Below, one piece after another: positions 11,113 to 20,054 of a stretch of 64,000 bases of DNA. The notes under the pieces were generated by a model. The model had not been told where the DNA came from and did not search any database. It saw only the letters and a program-made list of their open reading frames with translations. How positions within the stretch are numbered: the stretch's first letter is position 1; every line of letters starts with the position of its first letter. This DNA is from Chryseobacterium sp. OSA05B. Its GTDB lineage: Bacteria; Bacteroidota; Bacteroidia; Flavobacteriales; Weeksellaceae. The stretch spans positions 310,001 through 374,000 of the forward strand of contig NZ_JAHXYH010000001.1 of NCBI RefSeq assembly GCF_019970065.1. Direction: 5' to 3'. The translations under genes were made by a program, and so were the position numbers.

Positions 11113-11535
11113 TTATTTGATCCTCATCATGGTGACCAGTGAAGTCGCCACATGACTTTCCGAACCGGTACTTTCATCAATGACGTAAATTTCAGTTCTT
11201 ACCACAATGATCTTTGCGCCCCCTTTTACCACATAAGACCTCGATATCAGCGCATCTCCCAATGCGGGACGAAGATAATTGACCTTCAGCTCAACAGTTA
11301 CCACATAACAGTCGTCTTTGTAATGGCTTACTGAAGCGTATCCTGAAGAAACATCTACCAAAGAAGCAATCATAGCCCCATTAAACATGCCGGCTTTCCG
11401 GGTCATCATTTCCATTTTAGGAATTTTGATCGAGACGAAATCGGTATCTACTTCCAGTAATTCGGCGTTGTAAAATTTTAATGTTTCTGAACGGCCGAAG
11501 CTGTCCGTCATGAGTTTCTTTTTTTCCGGAGTCAT
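11113..11535 (-). CDS. PaaI-type hotdog-fold thioesterase
   Basis: From the ATG at 11535 the product has 140 residues beginning MTPEKKKLMTDSF. It has the hotdog core of the PaaI/YiiD group: GMFNGAMIASLVDVSSGYA, where HGG is replaced by NGA, followed by VTVELKVNYLRPA and a final strand with VATSLVTM. Such proteins hydrolyse acyl-CoA thioesters. The substrate is unknown. The holin-family gene follows after 111 nt. The longer frame to 11577 is rejected because it adds a non-family hydrophobic extension. Confidence 0.8.
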   Translation of the reverse strand: MTPEKKKLMTDSFGRSETLKFYNAELLEVDTDFVSIKIPKMEMMTRKAGMFNGAMIASLVDVSSGYASVSHYKDDCYVVTVELKVNYLRPALGDALISRSYVVKGGAKIIVVRTEIYVIDESTGSESHVATSLVTMMRIK

Positions 11536-12069
11536 GAATATGTATTTTAATCTGAATGTAAATACAAAGTACATCAATGTTTTTCAGAAATACCAGAAAA
11601 TTTGGAACAAGTTTACTTACTGATGCTGAAATTTTAAATAATACCGCAAGTTTTTTTAACCACAAAAGATGCAAAAGTTTTTGAACACTTAAGTTTATTT
11701 GAAGTTTAAATTCTTAATGCAAAAAAGTGCACTTAAGTTTAAAAAAAAATCAAAGATTTTTATTCGCTGTGGTGCAATCTGTTTTATTGAATAATTGAAC
11801 CATTAAAAGCATTTAAGTTTTTAAGAATACTAAGAGCAGCTTCGCTTTTTTTAGTGATACGGCTTAAAAAATCATTTGATTTTTTCTTAACTATCCTTAT
11901 CTTCTTCACTAATCTTAATGGTTTAAAAGCTTACCCTAAAAAGCTACTCAATCTGATTCTCTTGATGGGTAGTGTTCATTGGGAGAAATTATTCCCATCC
12001 TCCGGAGGGGTGGCGAAAATTCGAAGAATTTTTGACGGGGTGGTCTCAAAAAATACTTACAAAAAATAC
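11536..12069. other. Repeat-rich intergenic region
   Basis: About 530 bases hold no convincing gene. From 11655 there is a degenerate TTTTTAACCACAAAAGATGC-type stretch with several AAGTTT units, part of a decayed repeat type also seen near 16793 and 26863. Its end holds the structured repeat at 11993-12045. Frames at 11854-12072 and 11972-12184 span repeat DNA and are rejected. Confidence 0.5.
11993..12045. repeat. Dispersed structured repeat (CCTCCGGAGG ... GACGGGGTGG)
   Basis: The stretch contains CCTCCGGAGG (self-complementary), then GGTGGCGAAAATTC, GAAGAATTTTTG and ACGGGGTGGT. The middle part AAAATTCGAAGAATTTT is also a near-palindrome. I recall similar units in intergenic DNA of other flavobacteria. 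It is just upstream of the promoter for the 12096 gene. Confidence 0.55.
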
Positions 12070-12077
12070 TAGCTTTG
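12070..12077 (+). promoter_or_regulatory. Candidate -7 box for the secreted 140-aa protein gene
   Basis: TAGCTTTG matches TANNTTTG exactly and is followed by GC, as is common at flavobacterial starts, but it is only 18 nt before the ATG and no good TTG is at -33. Confidence 0.4.
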
Positions 12078-12095
12078 CAGTAAACCACCATCCAT

Positions 12096-12518
12096 ATGCC
12101 TCTGAAAAAGTTTTTCACATTCCTAAGTATGCTTCTATGCTGTATTTTTCAGGCACAGATGCTACACCTATACGGCGGTTCTAATCAAGACCAATACCTG
12201 GGTTGCATCAACTGTGATACTTTTGATAAAAACTCGATCTGGAATCCGTACGGTGATTATGGGAATATACTCAGTTCAAAATCTATATGGAATGGCTCCG
12301 GAAACTATGGAAGTGCCTACAGTACCTATTCACCGTGGAGCGATTATGCTTCTTATCCTCCCGTAATTCTGGATCAGGATGGAAATTTTTTCGGCTATCT
12401 GACTTCAAATCCCTACAAATCTGAAAGATCAGAGCTGCAACTGGCCCAGATCTTATCCAAATACCACGATGGCATCAAGAAAGATCTTAGCGGATGGTAT
12501 GATAAATTATTCAGATAA
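12096..12518 (+). CDS. Secreted hypothetical protein with NS/YG repeats
   Basis: The 140-residue product has a signal peptide (MPLKKFFTFLSMLLCCIFQAQ). It continues with LYGGSNQDQYLGCINCDTFDKNSIWNPYG and related short units (KSIWNGSGNYG, YSPWSDYASYP). This pattern of LGCxNC followed by S-I-W-N-x-Y-G units occurs in small secreted proteins of many bacteria, but no function is known. It is convergent with topB, whose stop is only 2 nt beyond, so the two transcripts must overlap. Confidence 0.8.
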   Translation: MPLKKFFTFLSMLLCCIFQAQMLHLYGGSNQDQYLGCINCDTFDKNSIWNPYGDYGNILSSKSIWNGSGNYGSAYSTYSPWSDYASYPPVILDQDGNFFGYLTSNPYKSERSELQLAQILSKYHDGIKKDLSGWYDKLFR

Positions 12519-12520
12519 AT

Positions 12521-14647
12521 TTAATAAAGCTGTACCTGAAAACCTTCTTCAAGGGTCAGAACTCCTTCCGTCAAAGCTTCTGAATGTGTCGTGAATCCTT
12601 TCAATTTTGAAGTTTTCCCTTTTAAAACCAAGTCTAAAAGCTGTTTGTCTGAAAGCTTTTTCCCGAAAATATCAAACGTAATTTTGAAACCACAGTTCTT
12701 GAAATCAGAGCAGCCCACCGCAGTTTTTCCTTTGATCAGATTGTGTTCTTTACATTTCGGGCATTGGGTTTCTTCCCAGGACTGAAGCTCTTTTTTTACG
12801 GCAGGTTCACGCTTTTTCTTATCTTTGACCTCTTCTTTTTCTTCTTCCTGCAGCATGATCACTTTTCCTTTTCCGTCCACTACTTTTCGGGTAAGTTCGG
12901 AAACCATCTGAATCAGTTCTTCTTTAAACTGATTGGCTTCATACTCACCTTTTTCAATTTTACGGAGTTTCTGTTCCCATTCTCCCGTCAGTTCCGGGCT
13001 TTTCAGAAGTTCGTCTTCAATAGTATCAATTAACTGAATTCCGGTTTGAGTCGCGATAAGATTTTTTCTTTTCTTCTCGATATATTTCCTTTTGAAAAGG
13101 GTCTCGATGATATTTGCACGGGTAGAAGGCCTTCCGATCCCGTTATTTTTAAGCAATTCGCGAAGCTCATCGTCTTCTACCTGTTTTCCGGCAGTTTCCA
13201 TGGCTCTCAGCAGCGTTGCTTCCGTATATGGTTTGGGCGGGGTAGTTTTTCCCTGATGGATCATCGGATCGTGTGGTCCGCTTTCTCCCACGGTAAACTC
13301 AGGAATGGTCTGTTCTTCATCCTTTTCTTTTTCCTTATCGGTAGATTCTTCTTTGGGTTCCTTTGCATACACAGCTCTCCATCCCGGTTCCAGTACCTGT
13401 CTTCCACTTGTTTTAAAAGGAATCGTTCCTACTTTTCCTTCCACCAGTGTATTTGAAATTTTACATTCCGGATAAAAAACGGAAATAAAACGTTTGGCCA
13501 CAAGATCATAGATAAGCTTTTCTTCCCTGCTCAGATTCTGAGAAGGCGGAACTTCTGTAGGAATAATGGCGTGGTGATCAGTCACTTTTGCATCATCAAA
13601 AACAGCTTTTGATTTTGGAATTGGCGCTTCCAGTAACGGGGCAACCAGATCCTGATAAAAATGCATTTTCCGAAGAATTCCTTCAATTTTCGGATACAGA
13701 CTTTCTGATAGATACGTGGTATCTACACGCGGATAAGTCACATGCTTTTTTTCGTACAGACTTTGGATATAATTTAGGGTATTTTCTGCAGAATAGCCGT
13801 ATTTTTTGTTGGCTTCCACCTGAAGTCCCGTCAAATCGAAAAGTCTCAGATTTTTTTCTTTTCCTTCTTTAATCTCAAAAGAAACGATCTCAAAAGGATT
13901 GAGCTTAAGATATTCAAGTCCCTTTTCAGCGCGGTCTAGGGTTTTTAAACGGTCAATCGCAGCATTGAAAATAACGTCCCTGTATTTGGTTTTAAGTTCC
14001 CAATATTCTTCGGTATTAAATGCATCAATTTCTTTCTGCCGCTGAACCAGCATAGCCAAAGTAGGCGTCTGTACTCTTCCGATAGAAAGAACCGCTTTGT
14101 TGCCTCCAAATTTTTTCGTGAATAATCTTGTCGCATTGATTCCCAGCAGCCAATCGCCGATCGCTCTTGCATTTCCAGCCAGATACAGATTTTTATAATC
14201 CTCAGCCGGTTTCAGGTTCTCAAAACCTTCTTTAATCGCTTCTTCGGTAAGGGACGATATCCATAAACGCTGAACAGGTTTGTTACATTTTGCTTTCTGT
14301 AAAACCCATCGCTGGATCAGCTCTCCCTCCTGCCCGGCATCACCACAGTTAATGACCTCATCACATTCCTCCACCAATCTTTCAATCACTTTGAACTGAT
14401 TTTCAACGCCTTTATTTGGAATTAACTTGATCCCAAAACTGGCTGGAATGATCGGCAGTAAAAACAAATTCCAGGATTTGTACTGAGGACCGTAATCGTG
14501 AGGTTCTTTTAAGGTACAAAGGTGTCCGAACGTCCATGTCACACAGTATCCGTTACCCTCCATATAGCCCTGTTTAGGCGTGGTAGCACCTAATACTTTG
14601 GCGATATCTCTGGCAACACTAGGCTTTTCGGCAATACAAAGTTTCAT
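12521..14647 (-). CDS. topB: DNA topoisomerase III (type IA)
   Basis: The 708-residue protein begins with a Toprim domain (MKLCIAEKPSVARDIAKVLGA; NCGDAGQEGELIQRW). It continues with the type IA core and the active-site tyrosine Tyr305 in HVTYPRVDTTYL. A C-terminal zinc-ribbon-like segment carries CPKC and CSDFKNCGF. An acidic, lysine-rich spacer (EPKEESTDKEKEKDEEQ) sits at about two thirds. TopB decatenates and resolves single-stranded DNA junctions. It overlaps no other gene, and the convergent 12096 gene ends 2 nt away. Confidence 0.93.
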   Translation of the reverse strand: MKLCIAEKPSVARDIAKVLGATTPKQGYMEGNGYCVTWTFGHLCTLKEPHDYGPQYKSWNLFLLPIIPASFGIKLIPNKGVENQFKVIERLVEECDEVINCGDAGQEGELIQRWVLQKAKCNKPVQRLWISSLTEEAIKEGFENLKPAEDYKNLYLAGNARAIGDWLLGINATRLFTKKFGGNKAVLSIGRVQTPTLAMLVQRQKEIDAFNTEEYWELKTKYRDVIFNAAIDRLKTLDRAEKGLEYLKLNPFEIVSFEIKEGKEKNLRLFDLTGLQVEANKKYGYSAENTLNYIQSLYEKKHVTYPRVDTTYLSESLYPKIEGILRKMHFYQDLVAPLLEAPIPKSKAVFDDAKVTDHHAIIPTEVPPSQNLSREEKLIYDLVAKRFISVFYPECKISNTLVEGKVGTIPFKTSGRQVLEPGWRAVYAKEPKEESTDKEKEKDEEQTIPEFTVGESGPHDPMIHQGKTTPPKPYTEATLLRAMETAGKQVEDDELRELLKNNGIGRPSTRANIIETLFKRKYIEKKRKNLIATQTGIQLIDTIEDELLKSPELTGEWEQKLRKIEKGEYEANQFKEELIQMVSELTRKVVDGKGKVIMLQEEEKEEVKDKKKREPAVKKELQSWEETQCPKCKEHNLIKGKTAVGCSDFKNCGFKITFDIFGKKLSDKQLLDLVLKGKTSKLKGFTTHSEALTEGVLTLEEGFQVQLY

Positions 14648-14942
14648 GAATTTCGGAATTATTGAAGGGGGACAAAAGTCGGGATTTTTTTTGGATTAAG
14701 CTAATTTAGTTGGGAGTTGATGTTTGAAAATTACAGGTATGAGCATGGACGTTTAATCCCATGGAAGAGGTTTGATTATGTTAATATAAATGTTTAGGAT
14801 TAAGGTTAAATGAATAGTAGTAAATATGTTGCGGATGGACTTTAGTTGTGGGCACGAGCGTCCCACTCGTACTTATAATTGTAACTAAAAAACTCCCCTT
14901 TAAAAAAGGAGAGCCTTCACAATATTAATGAAAACGGGTTCA
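14648..14942. other. Intergenic repeats upstream of topB
   Basis: No gene is seen. The stretch includes GGCACGAGCGTCCCACTCGTAC (hairpin ACGAG/CTCGT, 14851-14872) and CTCCCCTTT-AAAA-AAAGGAGAG (about 14893-14914), both typical short dispersed hairpin units. The second is immediately 3' of the M17-domain gene and may also act in ending its transcript. Confidence 0.45.
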
Positions 14943-15641
14943 TTATTTTCTATTCACTTCGGCAATTGCAGCCTGAATTCCGTCGCCCGCTACTTCAAAG
15001 AAAGATGGGCCTGCCAGAAGGTATACTTTTTTCAATTTCTTTGTATGGGAAAGTTGATGCTCTTTCAGATAGGTTTCGGAACGGTTGGCCAACACAATCC
15101 CTTTTACTACATTTCCGGCTATCAAAGCGGTTGGAGAATCTATTCCGGCGTCTTTCAGATCACTAGCCAATGCGAAATTGGTTACACCTAATCTCATTGC
15201 TTCACGGGCGGCCACTTCACCTACGGAAGTCATCAATTCGGGAGTGAAATTATTGCGATCACCCAAACCGATCAGCAATAGTTTTTTAGCAGACATAGAA
15301 ACTGCCGGCGGTGTGATGAGAAGAGTTTCCAACGCATGTCCTTTAAACTGTCCTGATTGGCGGATCTTTGTAAACTCACCTTTTAACGCTTCATCCAAAT
15401 GCACTAAACCGTTCAGATTGGCGGGTAAAGCCTGAGCACTGTGAATATCATTTTCCGTGTATTCAAACACACAAGCCACCTGTAATTGGGTTTCTGCAGA
15501 TGAAGGTCCCTGAACCAGGCCGATCATTGAGATTCCATCTACGGATCCCCAATTTTTTGAGGTTCCGACAGGGGTTGTATTTTGAGCAGTCAGTGTTAAG
15601 GATAATAAACCCGCTGCCAATGATAGAATAAAATTTTTCAT
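14943..15641 (-). CDS. Exported stand-alone peptidase M17 N-terminal domain protein
   Basis: The 232-residue protein has a clear signal peptide (MKNFILSLAAGLLSLTLTAQ). The rest matches only the N-terminal macro-like domain of leucyl aminopeptidases: FKGHALETLLITPP, KKLLLIGLGDRNNFTPELM, and GVTNFALASDLKDAGID. The C-terminal catalytic metallopeptidase domain is absent, so no peptidase activity is expected. It starts 25 nt after the pirin stop and is very likely in one operon with it. A binding or regulatory role outside the cytosol is possible but inferred. Confidence 0.75.
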   Translation of the reverse strand: MKNFILSLAAGLLSLTLTAQNTTPVGTSKNWGSVDGISMIGLVQGPSSAETQLQVACVFEYTENDIHSAQALPANLNGLVHLDEALKGEFTKIRQSGQFKGHALETLLITPPAVSMSAKKLLLIGLGDRNNFTPELMTSVGEVAAREAMRLGVTNFALASDLKDAGIDSPTALIAGNVVKGIVLANRSETYLKEHQLSHTKKLKKVYLLAGPSFFEVAGDGIQAAIAEVNRK

Positions 15642-15666
15642 GGTTTCAAATCTTTTCCGTTCGTGA

Positions 15667-16542
15667 TTACATCGCCATCGGAACTTCCATTAGCAGGATT
15701 TCCGTATGTTCTGCCGTAGATTTCATATTCAGATTTTTAATATCCCAAACTCCGAATCCATCCCGTTCTTCCAATTTCTGACCTTCAATTTCTGCGCTTC
15801 CTTTAAGGATAAAAGCATAAACACCATTTCCACTTTTTTTGATCTGGTAACTCGTTTCCAAACCTTTTTCAAACCGTCCCAAATGAAACCAGGCATCCTG
15901 ATGAATCCATACGCCTTCATCATCAGCATTGGGAGAAAGCATTTGCTGGAACGCATTCTGACTTTTTGTTTTGTCTAGGGTGATCTGGTCGTATCTTGGC
16001 GTTACATTTCTCCTATTCGGATATACCCAGATCTGCAGGAATTTGACAAGTTTATCGCTGTTCTTATTAAATTCGCTGTGCATTACCCCTGTTCCAGCGC
16101 TCATCACCTGGATGTCTCCACTTTTGATCACAGTGGTATTTCCCATATTGTCTTTATGCTCAAGGTCTCCTTCCAACGGAATACTGATGATTTCCATATT
16201 ATCATGGGGATGCGTTCCAAAGCCTCTGCCCGCTTCCACTCTGTCATCATTTAAAACTCTCAGCACTCCAAAGTGCATTCTTTCAGGATTGTGATAATTG
16301 GCAAAACTGAAGGTATGCTGGCTCAGCAGCCAACCATGATCTGCCTTTCCTCTTGAATCCGCCTTATGAATCACGGAGTTATCTTTAATTTTTGATTCAG
16401 GATTGGGTAAGTGATTATATCCGATAGGTTCTAAGGGTTCGATCTCATCGATCTCATTTTTCATGGTATTACCGAGAGAAGCAGATGCTACAAACATCCC
16501 GGTTCCTAATAAACCTTTCTTTAAAAAATCTTTTCTGTCCAT
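15667..16542 (-). CDS. Pirin family protein with N-terminal export-like leader
   Basis: From the ATG at 16542 the product has 291 residues beginning MDRKDFLKKGLLGTGMFVASASLG. This RK-type leader resembles a Tat signal lacking the second arginine. The cupin core has the pirin metal ligands (GTHPHDNMEI, GVMHSEFN) plus FGVLRVLNDDRVEAGRGF and LQIWVYPNRRNVTPRYDQ. Pirins are metal-binding cupins, some with quercetinase activity. The exported form and the linked M17_N partner are notable. The frame reaching 16605 is not used because the added residues precede the leader. Confidence 0.85.
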   Translation of the reverse strand: MDRKDFLKKGLLGTGMFVASASLGNTMKNEIDEIEPLEPIGYNHLPNPESKIKDNSVIHKADSRGKADHGWLLSQHTFSFANYHNPERMHFGVLRVLNDDRVEAGRGFGTHPHDNMEIISIPLEGDLEHKDNMGNTTVIKSGDIQVMSAGTGVMHSEFNKNSDKLVKFLQIWVYPNRRNVTPRYDQITLDKTKSQNAFQQMLSPNADDEGVWIHQDAWFHLGRFEKGLETSYQIKKSGNGVYAFILKGSAEIEGQKLEERDGFGVWDIKNLNMKSTAEHTEILLMEVPMAM

Positions 16543-17041
16543 ATCTTGTAGGTATTGGTTTGATTTTAATAGAACAAATTTAGGGAGATAGAAATAGCTG
16601 TGCATTTAACTAGTTTAATAAATTGCTTTTTAATTAAAAATTGAGGGGAATATTGTCTTTATTTTTTTCACGCAAAGATTTTAAAGATAAAACGCTTTTA
16701 AACACAAATTTCACGAATAAGTTCACAAATAACACGACTATACTATGCACATAAATTTGTGGGATCTGTGGGATCTGCGGGAGATTATATTTCTAACCAC
16801 TGATTTCACGGATTGACACAGATGATTGTGCCTATTTTCATTCTTCTGGATATTTTGAGGGAAGCGAAAAGGACAGACTGCGTCGTTGATGAAGCTACTT
16901 GGATAATAAGTGCGCTTAATCAGATCAATCTTCGATTGATCTCTCCTTTGAAGCCTTACATAAACCGCTTTATGATGGATCTTTGCCGTAAAAAAATTAC
17001 TAAAAAAATAGTTTTAAATAGCCAATCCAACAAAAGAAAAT
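16543..17041. other. Repeat-rich intergenic region before the pirin operon
   Basis: These 499 bases contain several units of a degenerate dispersed repeat: ACAAATTTCACGAATAAG, GTGGGATCTGTGGGATCTG, and TAACCACTGATTTCACGGAT followed by TGACACAGATGATTGTG at 16793-16830. The last aligns with a copy at 26863-26900. The 86-codon frame at 16813-17073 begins inside the repeat and overlaps the Crp-like gene; it is rejected. Confidence 0.5.
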
Positions 17042-17626
17042 CTATTTTTCTTTGGAAGCAAGACGTTTTCTGATAGTACTCACAAACTCCTTCGATACTC
17101 CGAGATAGGACGCGATATAGTACTGAGGAACTCTTTGTGGAATGGAAGGATATATCTTAATGAATTCAAGGTAGCGGTCTGAAGCTGTTTTGGAAATGGT
17201 ATCCACAAGACGGTTCTGAAGTGTAGAGAGATTTCTTTGCACCAGCATTCGGAAAACCCTTTCAAACTTTGGAATTTCGTGCAGTAATTTTTCTTTAGTA
17301 GCCGGAGTCAGCACATAGATTTCTGAATCTTCCAGAGCTTCAATGTATACCTTTGAAGGTTTCTGTTCCTGAAATGAAGCAATATCACTGATCCACCAGT
17401 CTTCAATGGCAAATAAAAGGGTTACTTCTGTACCATTATCATCCAGACAGTACAGCCTTACACAGCCTTTATGGATATATCCCTCAAACTGACAAATTTC
17501 GCCTTCCTTTAATAAAACTGTCTTTTTAGAAAATGTCTGACAGCTCAATAAATCGGCAAAGGTTTTCTGTTCTTCTTCGGTAAGATCTATAAACCGGCTA
17601 ACGTTCCGGATGATATTTTTAAACAT
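17042..17626 (-). CDS. Crp/Fnr family transcriptional regulator
   Basis: The 194-residue protein has an N-terminal cyclic-nucleotide-binding-like beta-roll (FSKKTVLLKEGEICQFEGYIHKGCVRLY, IEDWWISDIASF) and a C-terminal helix-turn-helix (QYYIASYLGVSKEFVSTIRKRL). The usual cAMP-binding arginine-serine signature is not evident, as in many flavobacterial members. It is the third gene of a minus-strand set with the receiver-like gene (9-nt gap) and the CPA1 antiporter (39 nt further up). Confidence 0.88.
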   Translation of the reverse strand: MFKNIIRNVSRFIDLTEEEQKTFADLLSCQTFSKKTVLLKEGEICQFEGYIHKGCVRLYCLDDNGTEVTLLFAIEDWWISDIASFQEQKPSKVYIEALEDSEIYVLTPATKEKLLHEIPKFERVFRMLVQRNLSTLQNRLVDTISKTASDRYLEFIKIYPSIPQRVPQYYIASYLGVSKEFVSTIRKRLASKEK

Positions 17627-17635
17627 ACAAAAAGT

Positions 17636-17947
17636 TTATCCCTGCAAATTAGGGAAAAGACTGTAAACTTCATTCTTTAAAAGTCCGCTTCCGCCACCAT
17701 AATGATCGATCACTTTAGTTTCTTTCTCTAAATTTTCGCAGAATATTTTAATGTCTTTTTCGAACTGTTCTTCCAAACCTGAGCTCAACAGCACAATATC
17801 GATCTGCTTTTCTTTGATATAATCGTAGGAAGCGGCTTCATCGCTTTGGATTTCAGCTTTCCAGCCTTCATTGTTTTCGATGATTCTTTTCAATGTTTCA
17901 AGAATTTCCTGATTTTTTCCAATGACTAAAAATTGTAATGTTTTCAT
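17636..17947 (-). CDS. Receiver-like protein lacking the phosphoacceptor aspartate
   Basis: The 103-residue product looks like a CheY fold by pattern (KTLQFLVIGKNQEILETLKRIIE ... IDIVLLSSGLEEQF), but the phosphoacceptor position after the third strand reads VLLSSG and has no Asp. The acidic pair after strand 1 is also missing (VIGKNQ). It may be a pseudo-receiver used for protein contacts. It lies between an antiporter and a Crp-like regulator in one probable operon. Confidence 0.6.
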   Translation of the reverse strand: MKTLQFLVIGKNQEILETLKRIIENNEGWKAEIQSDEAASYDYIKEKQIDIVLLSSGLEEQFEKDIKIFCENLEKETKVIDHYGGGSGLLKNEVYSLFPNLQG

Positions 17948-17986
17948 TGTATTCCGTATTAAAAGTGAAGAGCTTAAGTTTTAAAA

Positions 17987-19597
17987 CTACAGATGCTTGT
18001 TTCCTGTTATTTTCAATTCATTTAAATCCAATTGAGATTCTGCTTTCCGGATCTCATCATCACTGAATAACTTTTCTCTTTTCAGCCTGAATAATTCTTT
18101 CCGTTGTATGGCAAAAATATCCAACATGATTTCATGGTATTCTTTAAGATCATTCTGTCTGTTGGTGCACATCTCCAGAGAACTTAAGTGACTCTCATGA
18201 AGTTTGATATCATTTTGCAGATTTTCTTTTAAATTCCCAACAAGACTGTTTCCGATTAAGCTTTTTTCATATTTTTCATTCAACCTGTCTACAGCTAAAT
18301 GATCGAGCCTGATCTGAATTCCCGTCTGTTGTTCATGAGAAGGTAAAATAGGATCGATTTCTCCAATTTTGGTTAATTTAATAATCAAAGGAAGCGTAAG
18401 TCCCTGGAAAACCAATGTCACAAAGATGACCACGAATGTGATGAAAATAATTAAGTTTCTCAACGGAAATTCCGCCTGGTCATTCATCATCACCGGAATT
18501 GACAGCGCTGTAGCCAAAGAAACCACACCACGCATACCCGCCCAACCGATGATCAAAGGGTTTTTCCAGCCGGGACTTGGGTCCTGGCGTACTTTTTTAC
18601 TCAGCCATCTCGGAATATGAGCCACTGGATAAATCCACAGCAAACGGACAACAATCACAATTAAACTTATCATTAAACCATACTTTATACCGTCCATTAA
18701 AGAAGTTTCACCCAAACCATTGATAATATCGGGAAGCTCCAATCCGATTAATACGAACACCAACGCATTCATGACGAAAATCAACGTGTTCCAGACTCCT
18801 GTCATATTGATTCTGGTGGTTCCCGTTTTAAAAATTTCATGGGCACGGAAGGACATAAATAATCCACCGCTCACTACTGCCATTACTCCGGAAAAGTGAA
18901 AATGTTCAGCTCCCAAGAACAAAATATAAGGGGTCATCACCGTCAATGCCGCATCGATGGCCGGAGTAGTCGGTAAAAATCTGTGGATAGCGTAAAAAAT
19001 ATGAGCTCCTACAATTCCTACTACGACTCCCATTCCCGCAACAAGAAAGAACTGTCCGGTAGCTTCCTGCATGGAAAAAACGCCCGTCATTACCGCCGCT
19101 AAAGCAAATCTGAAAACAATCAGCGATGAGGCATCATTGATCAGACTTTCTCCTTCCAGCATGGCGATGGTTCTTTTCGGAACTTTTAATCCTTTTAAAA
19201 CCGTGGTCGCGGCAACAGCATCTGGTGGAGAAACAATTCCACCCAATAAAAATCCTAAAGCCAGTGTGAAGCCCGGAATGATAGACTGAGCAGCAAAAGC
19301 CACAACAATAGAAGTCAAAAACACCAACCCGAAAGCCATTAATGAAATGGTACGTTTCCATTTCCAGAAATCATTCCATGAAGTGTACCACGCAGCTTCA
19401 TATAAGAGGGGCGGTAAAAATATCAGGAAAATAATTTCCGGATCTAATTTTAAAACAGGAACCCCGGGAATAAAACTGATTCCCAATCCCGCCAATACCA
19501 AAAATATGGGATAGGCGATTTTGATGCGCTGGGCCAACATCACCAGCAGCATGACGATTAGTAAGAGTCCGAGTATTAAAAGTAGATGTTCGTGCAT
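17987..19597 (-). CDS. CPA1 family Na+/H+ antiporter
   Basis: The 536-residue protein has about 12 membrane segments over its first 410 residues, then a soluble tail rich in charged helices. CPA1 hallmarks include IIFLIFLPPLLYEAAW, the ion-binding GGIVSPPDAVAA (PDA near an unwound helix), EGESLINDASSLIVF and GWAGMRGVVSLATAL. It exchanges Na+ (or K+) for protons across the inner membrane. It probably heads an operon with the receiver-like and Crp-like genes. Confidence 0.9.
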   Translation of the reverse strand: MHEHLLLILGLLLIVMLLVMLAQRIKIAYPIFLVLAGLGISFIPGVPVLKLDPEIIFLIFLPPLLYEAAWYTSWNDFWKWKRTISLMAFGLVFLTSIVVAFAAQSIIPGFTLALGFLLGGIVSPPDAVAATTVLKGLKVPKRTIAMLEGESLINDASSLIVFRFALAAVMTGVFSMQEATGQFFLVAGMGVVVGIVGAHIFYAIHRFLPTTPAIDAALTVMTPYILFLGAEHFHFSGVMAVVSGGLFMSFRAHEIFKTGTTRINMTGVWNTLIFVMNALVFVLIGLELPDIINGLGETSLMDGIKYGLMISLIVIVVRLLWIYPVAHIPRWLSKKVRQDPSPGWKNPLIIGWAGMRGVVSLATALSIPVMMNDQAEFPLRNLIIFITFVVIFVTLVFQGLTLPLIIKLTKIGEIDPILPSHEQQTGIQIRLDHLAVDRLNEKYEKSLIGNSLVGNLKENLQNDIKLHESHLSSLEMCTNRQNDLKEYHEIMLDIFAIQRKELFRLKREKLFSDDEIRKAESQLDLNELKITGNKHL

Positions 19598-19711
19598 GTT
19601 TTTTTGTTTAGAAATTAGATATTAGAATTTAGAGGTTAGACCTTTTTGATGGCTAATATCTTTTGTTTTTTTAGATTTTGGCTAAAGCCTGTTTATGATT
19701 GTTTTAATTTA

Positions 19712-19729
19712 AGCGGGCTAAAGCCCGCT
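19712..19729. terminator. Hairpin AGCGGGCT-AA-AGCCCGCT between the GNAT and antiporter genes
   Basis: This is an 8-bp perfect stem 20 nt past the GNAT stop. On the minus strand it is followed by a weak TTAAATTAAAA tract. The core GGGCTAAAGCCC is shared with 7950-7969, and a related GGCTAAAGCCTG lies just before it at 19680. Confidence 0.55.
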
Positions 19730-19748
19730 CCTTTGTACGTATAATTAG

Positions 19749-20054
19749 CTATACAATTTCTTGATCTTCTTTCAGCCAGACATCACTGTATTCATCCGGA
19801 TGACGTTTGAATTGTAAGTGAACGTATGGGCAAAGCGGTACGATTTTCAAGTCATTTTCTCTTGCATAAGAAACCAGTCTTTCCAGTAATATTTTGGCAA
19901 AACCTTTTCCTTCGTGTTCAGGATTGACTTCCGTGTGGTAAACGGTTAATTTTTTTCCAATCACTGAAATATCCATTTTTCCTGCTTTCAAATCGTCTGA
20001 GAAAAGCTGGATTTCTCCTCTTACATTTCCTAAAACTATTTCTGTTCTTTCCAT
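19749..20054 (-). CDS. Small GNAT-like N-acetyltransferase (COG2388 type)
   Basis: The 101-residue protein carries the shortened GNAT fold: VYHTEVNPEHEGKGFAKILLERLVSYARENDLKIVPLCPYV, where EHEGKGFAKIL is the acetyl-CoA loop. It corresponds to the YjdJ/GTLF1-like small acetyltransferases of unknown target. It appears monocistronic. Confidence 0.85.
   Translation of the reverse strand: MERTEIVLGNVRGEIQLFSDDLKAGKMDISVIGKKLTVYHTEVNPEHEGKGFAKILLERLVSYARENDLKIVPLCPYVHLQFKRHPDEYSDVWLKEDQEIV

Noticed and set aside
16813..17073. 86-codon frame next to the Crp-like gene
   Set aside because: It begins in a dispersed repeat, overlaps the Crp-like gene antisense and has no features.
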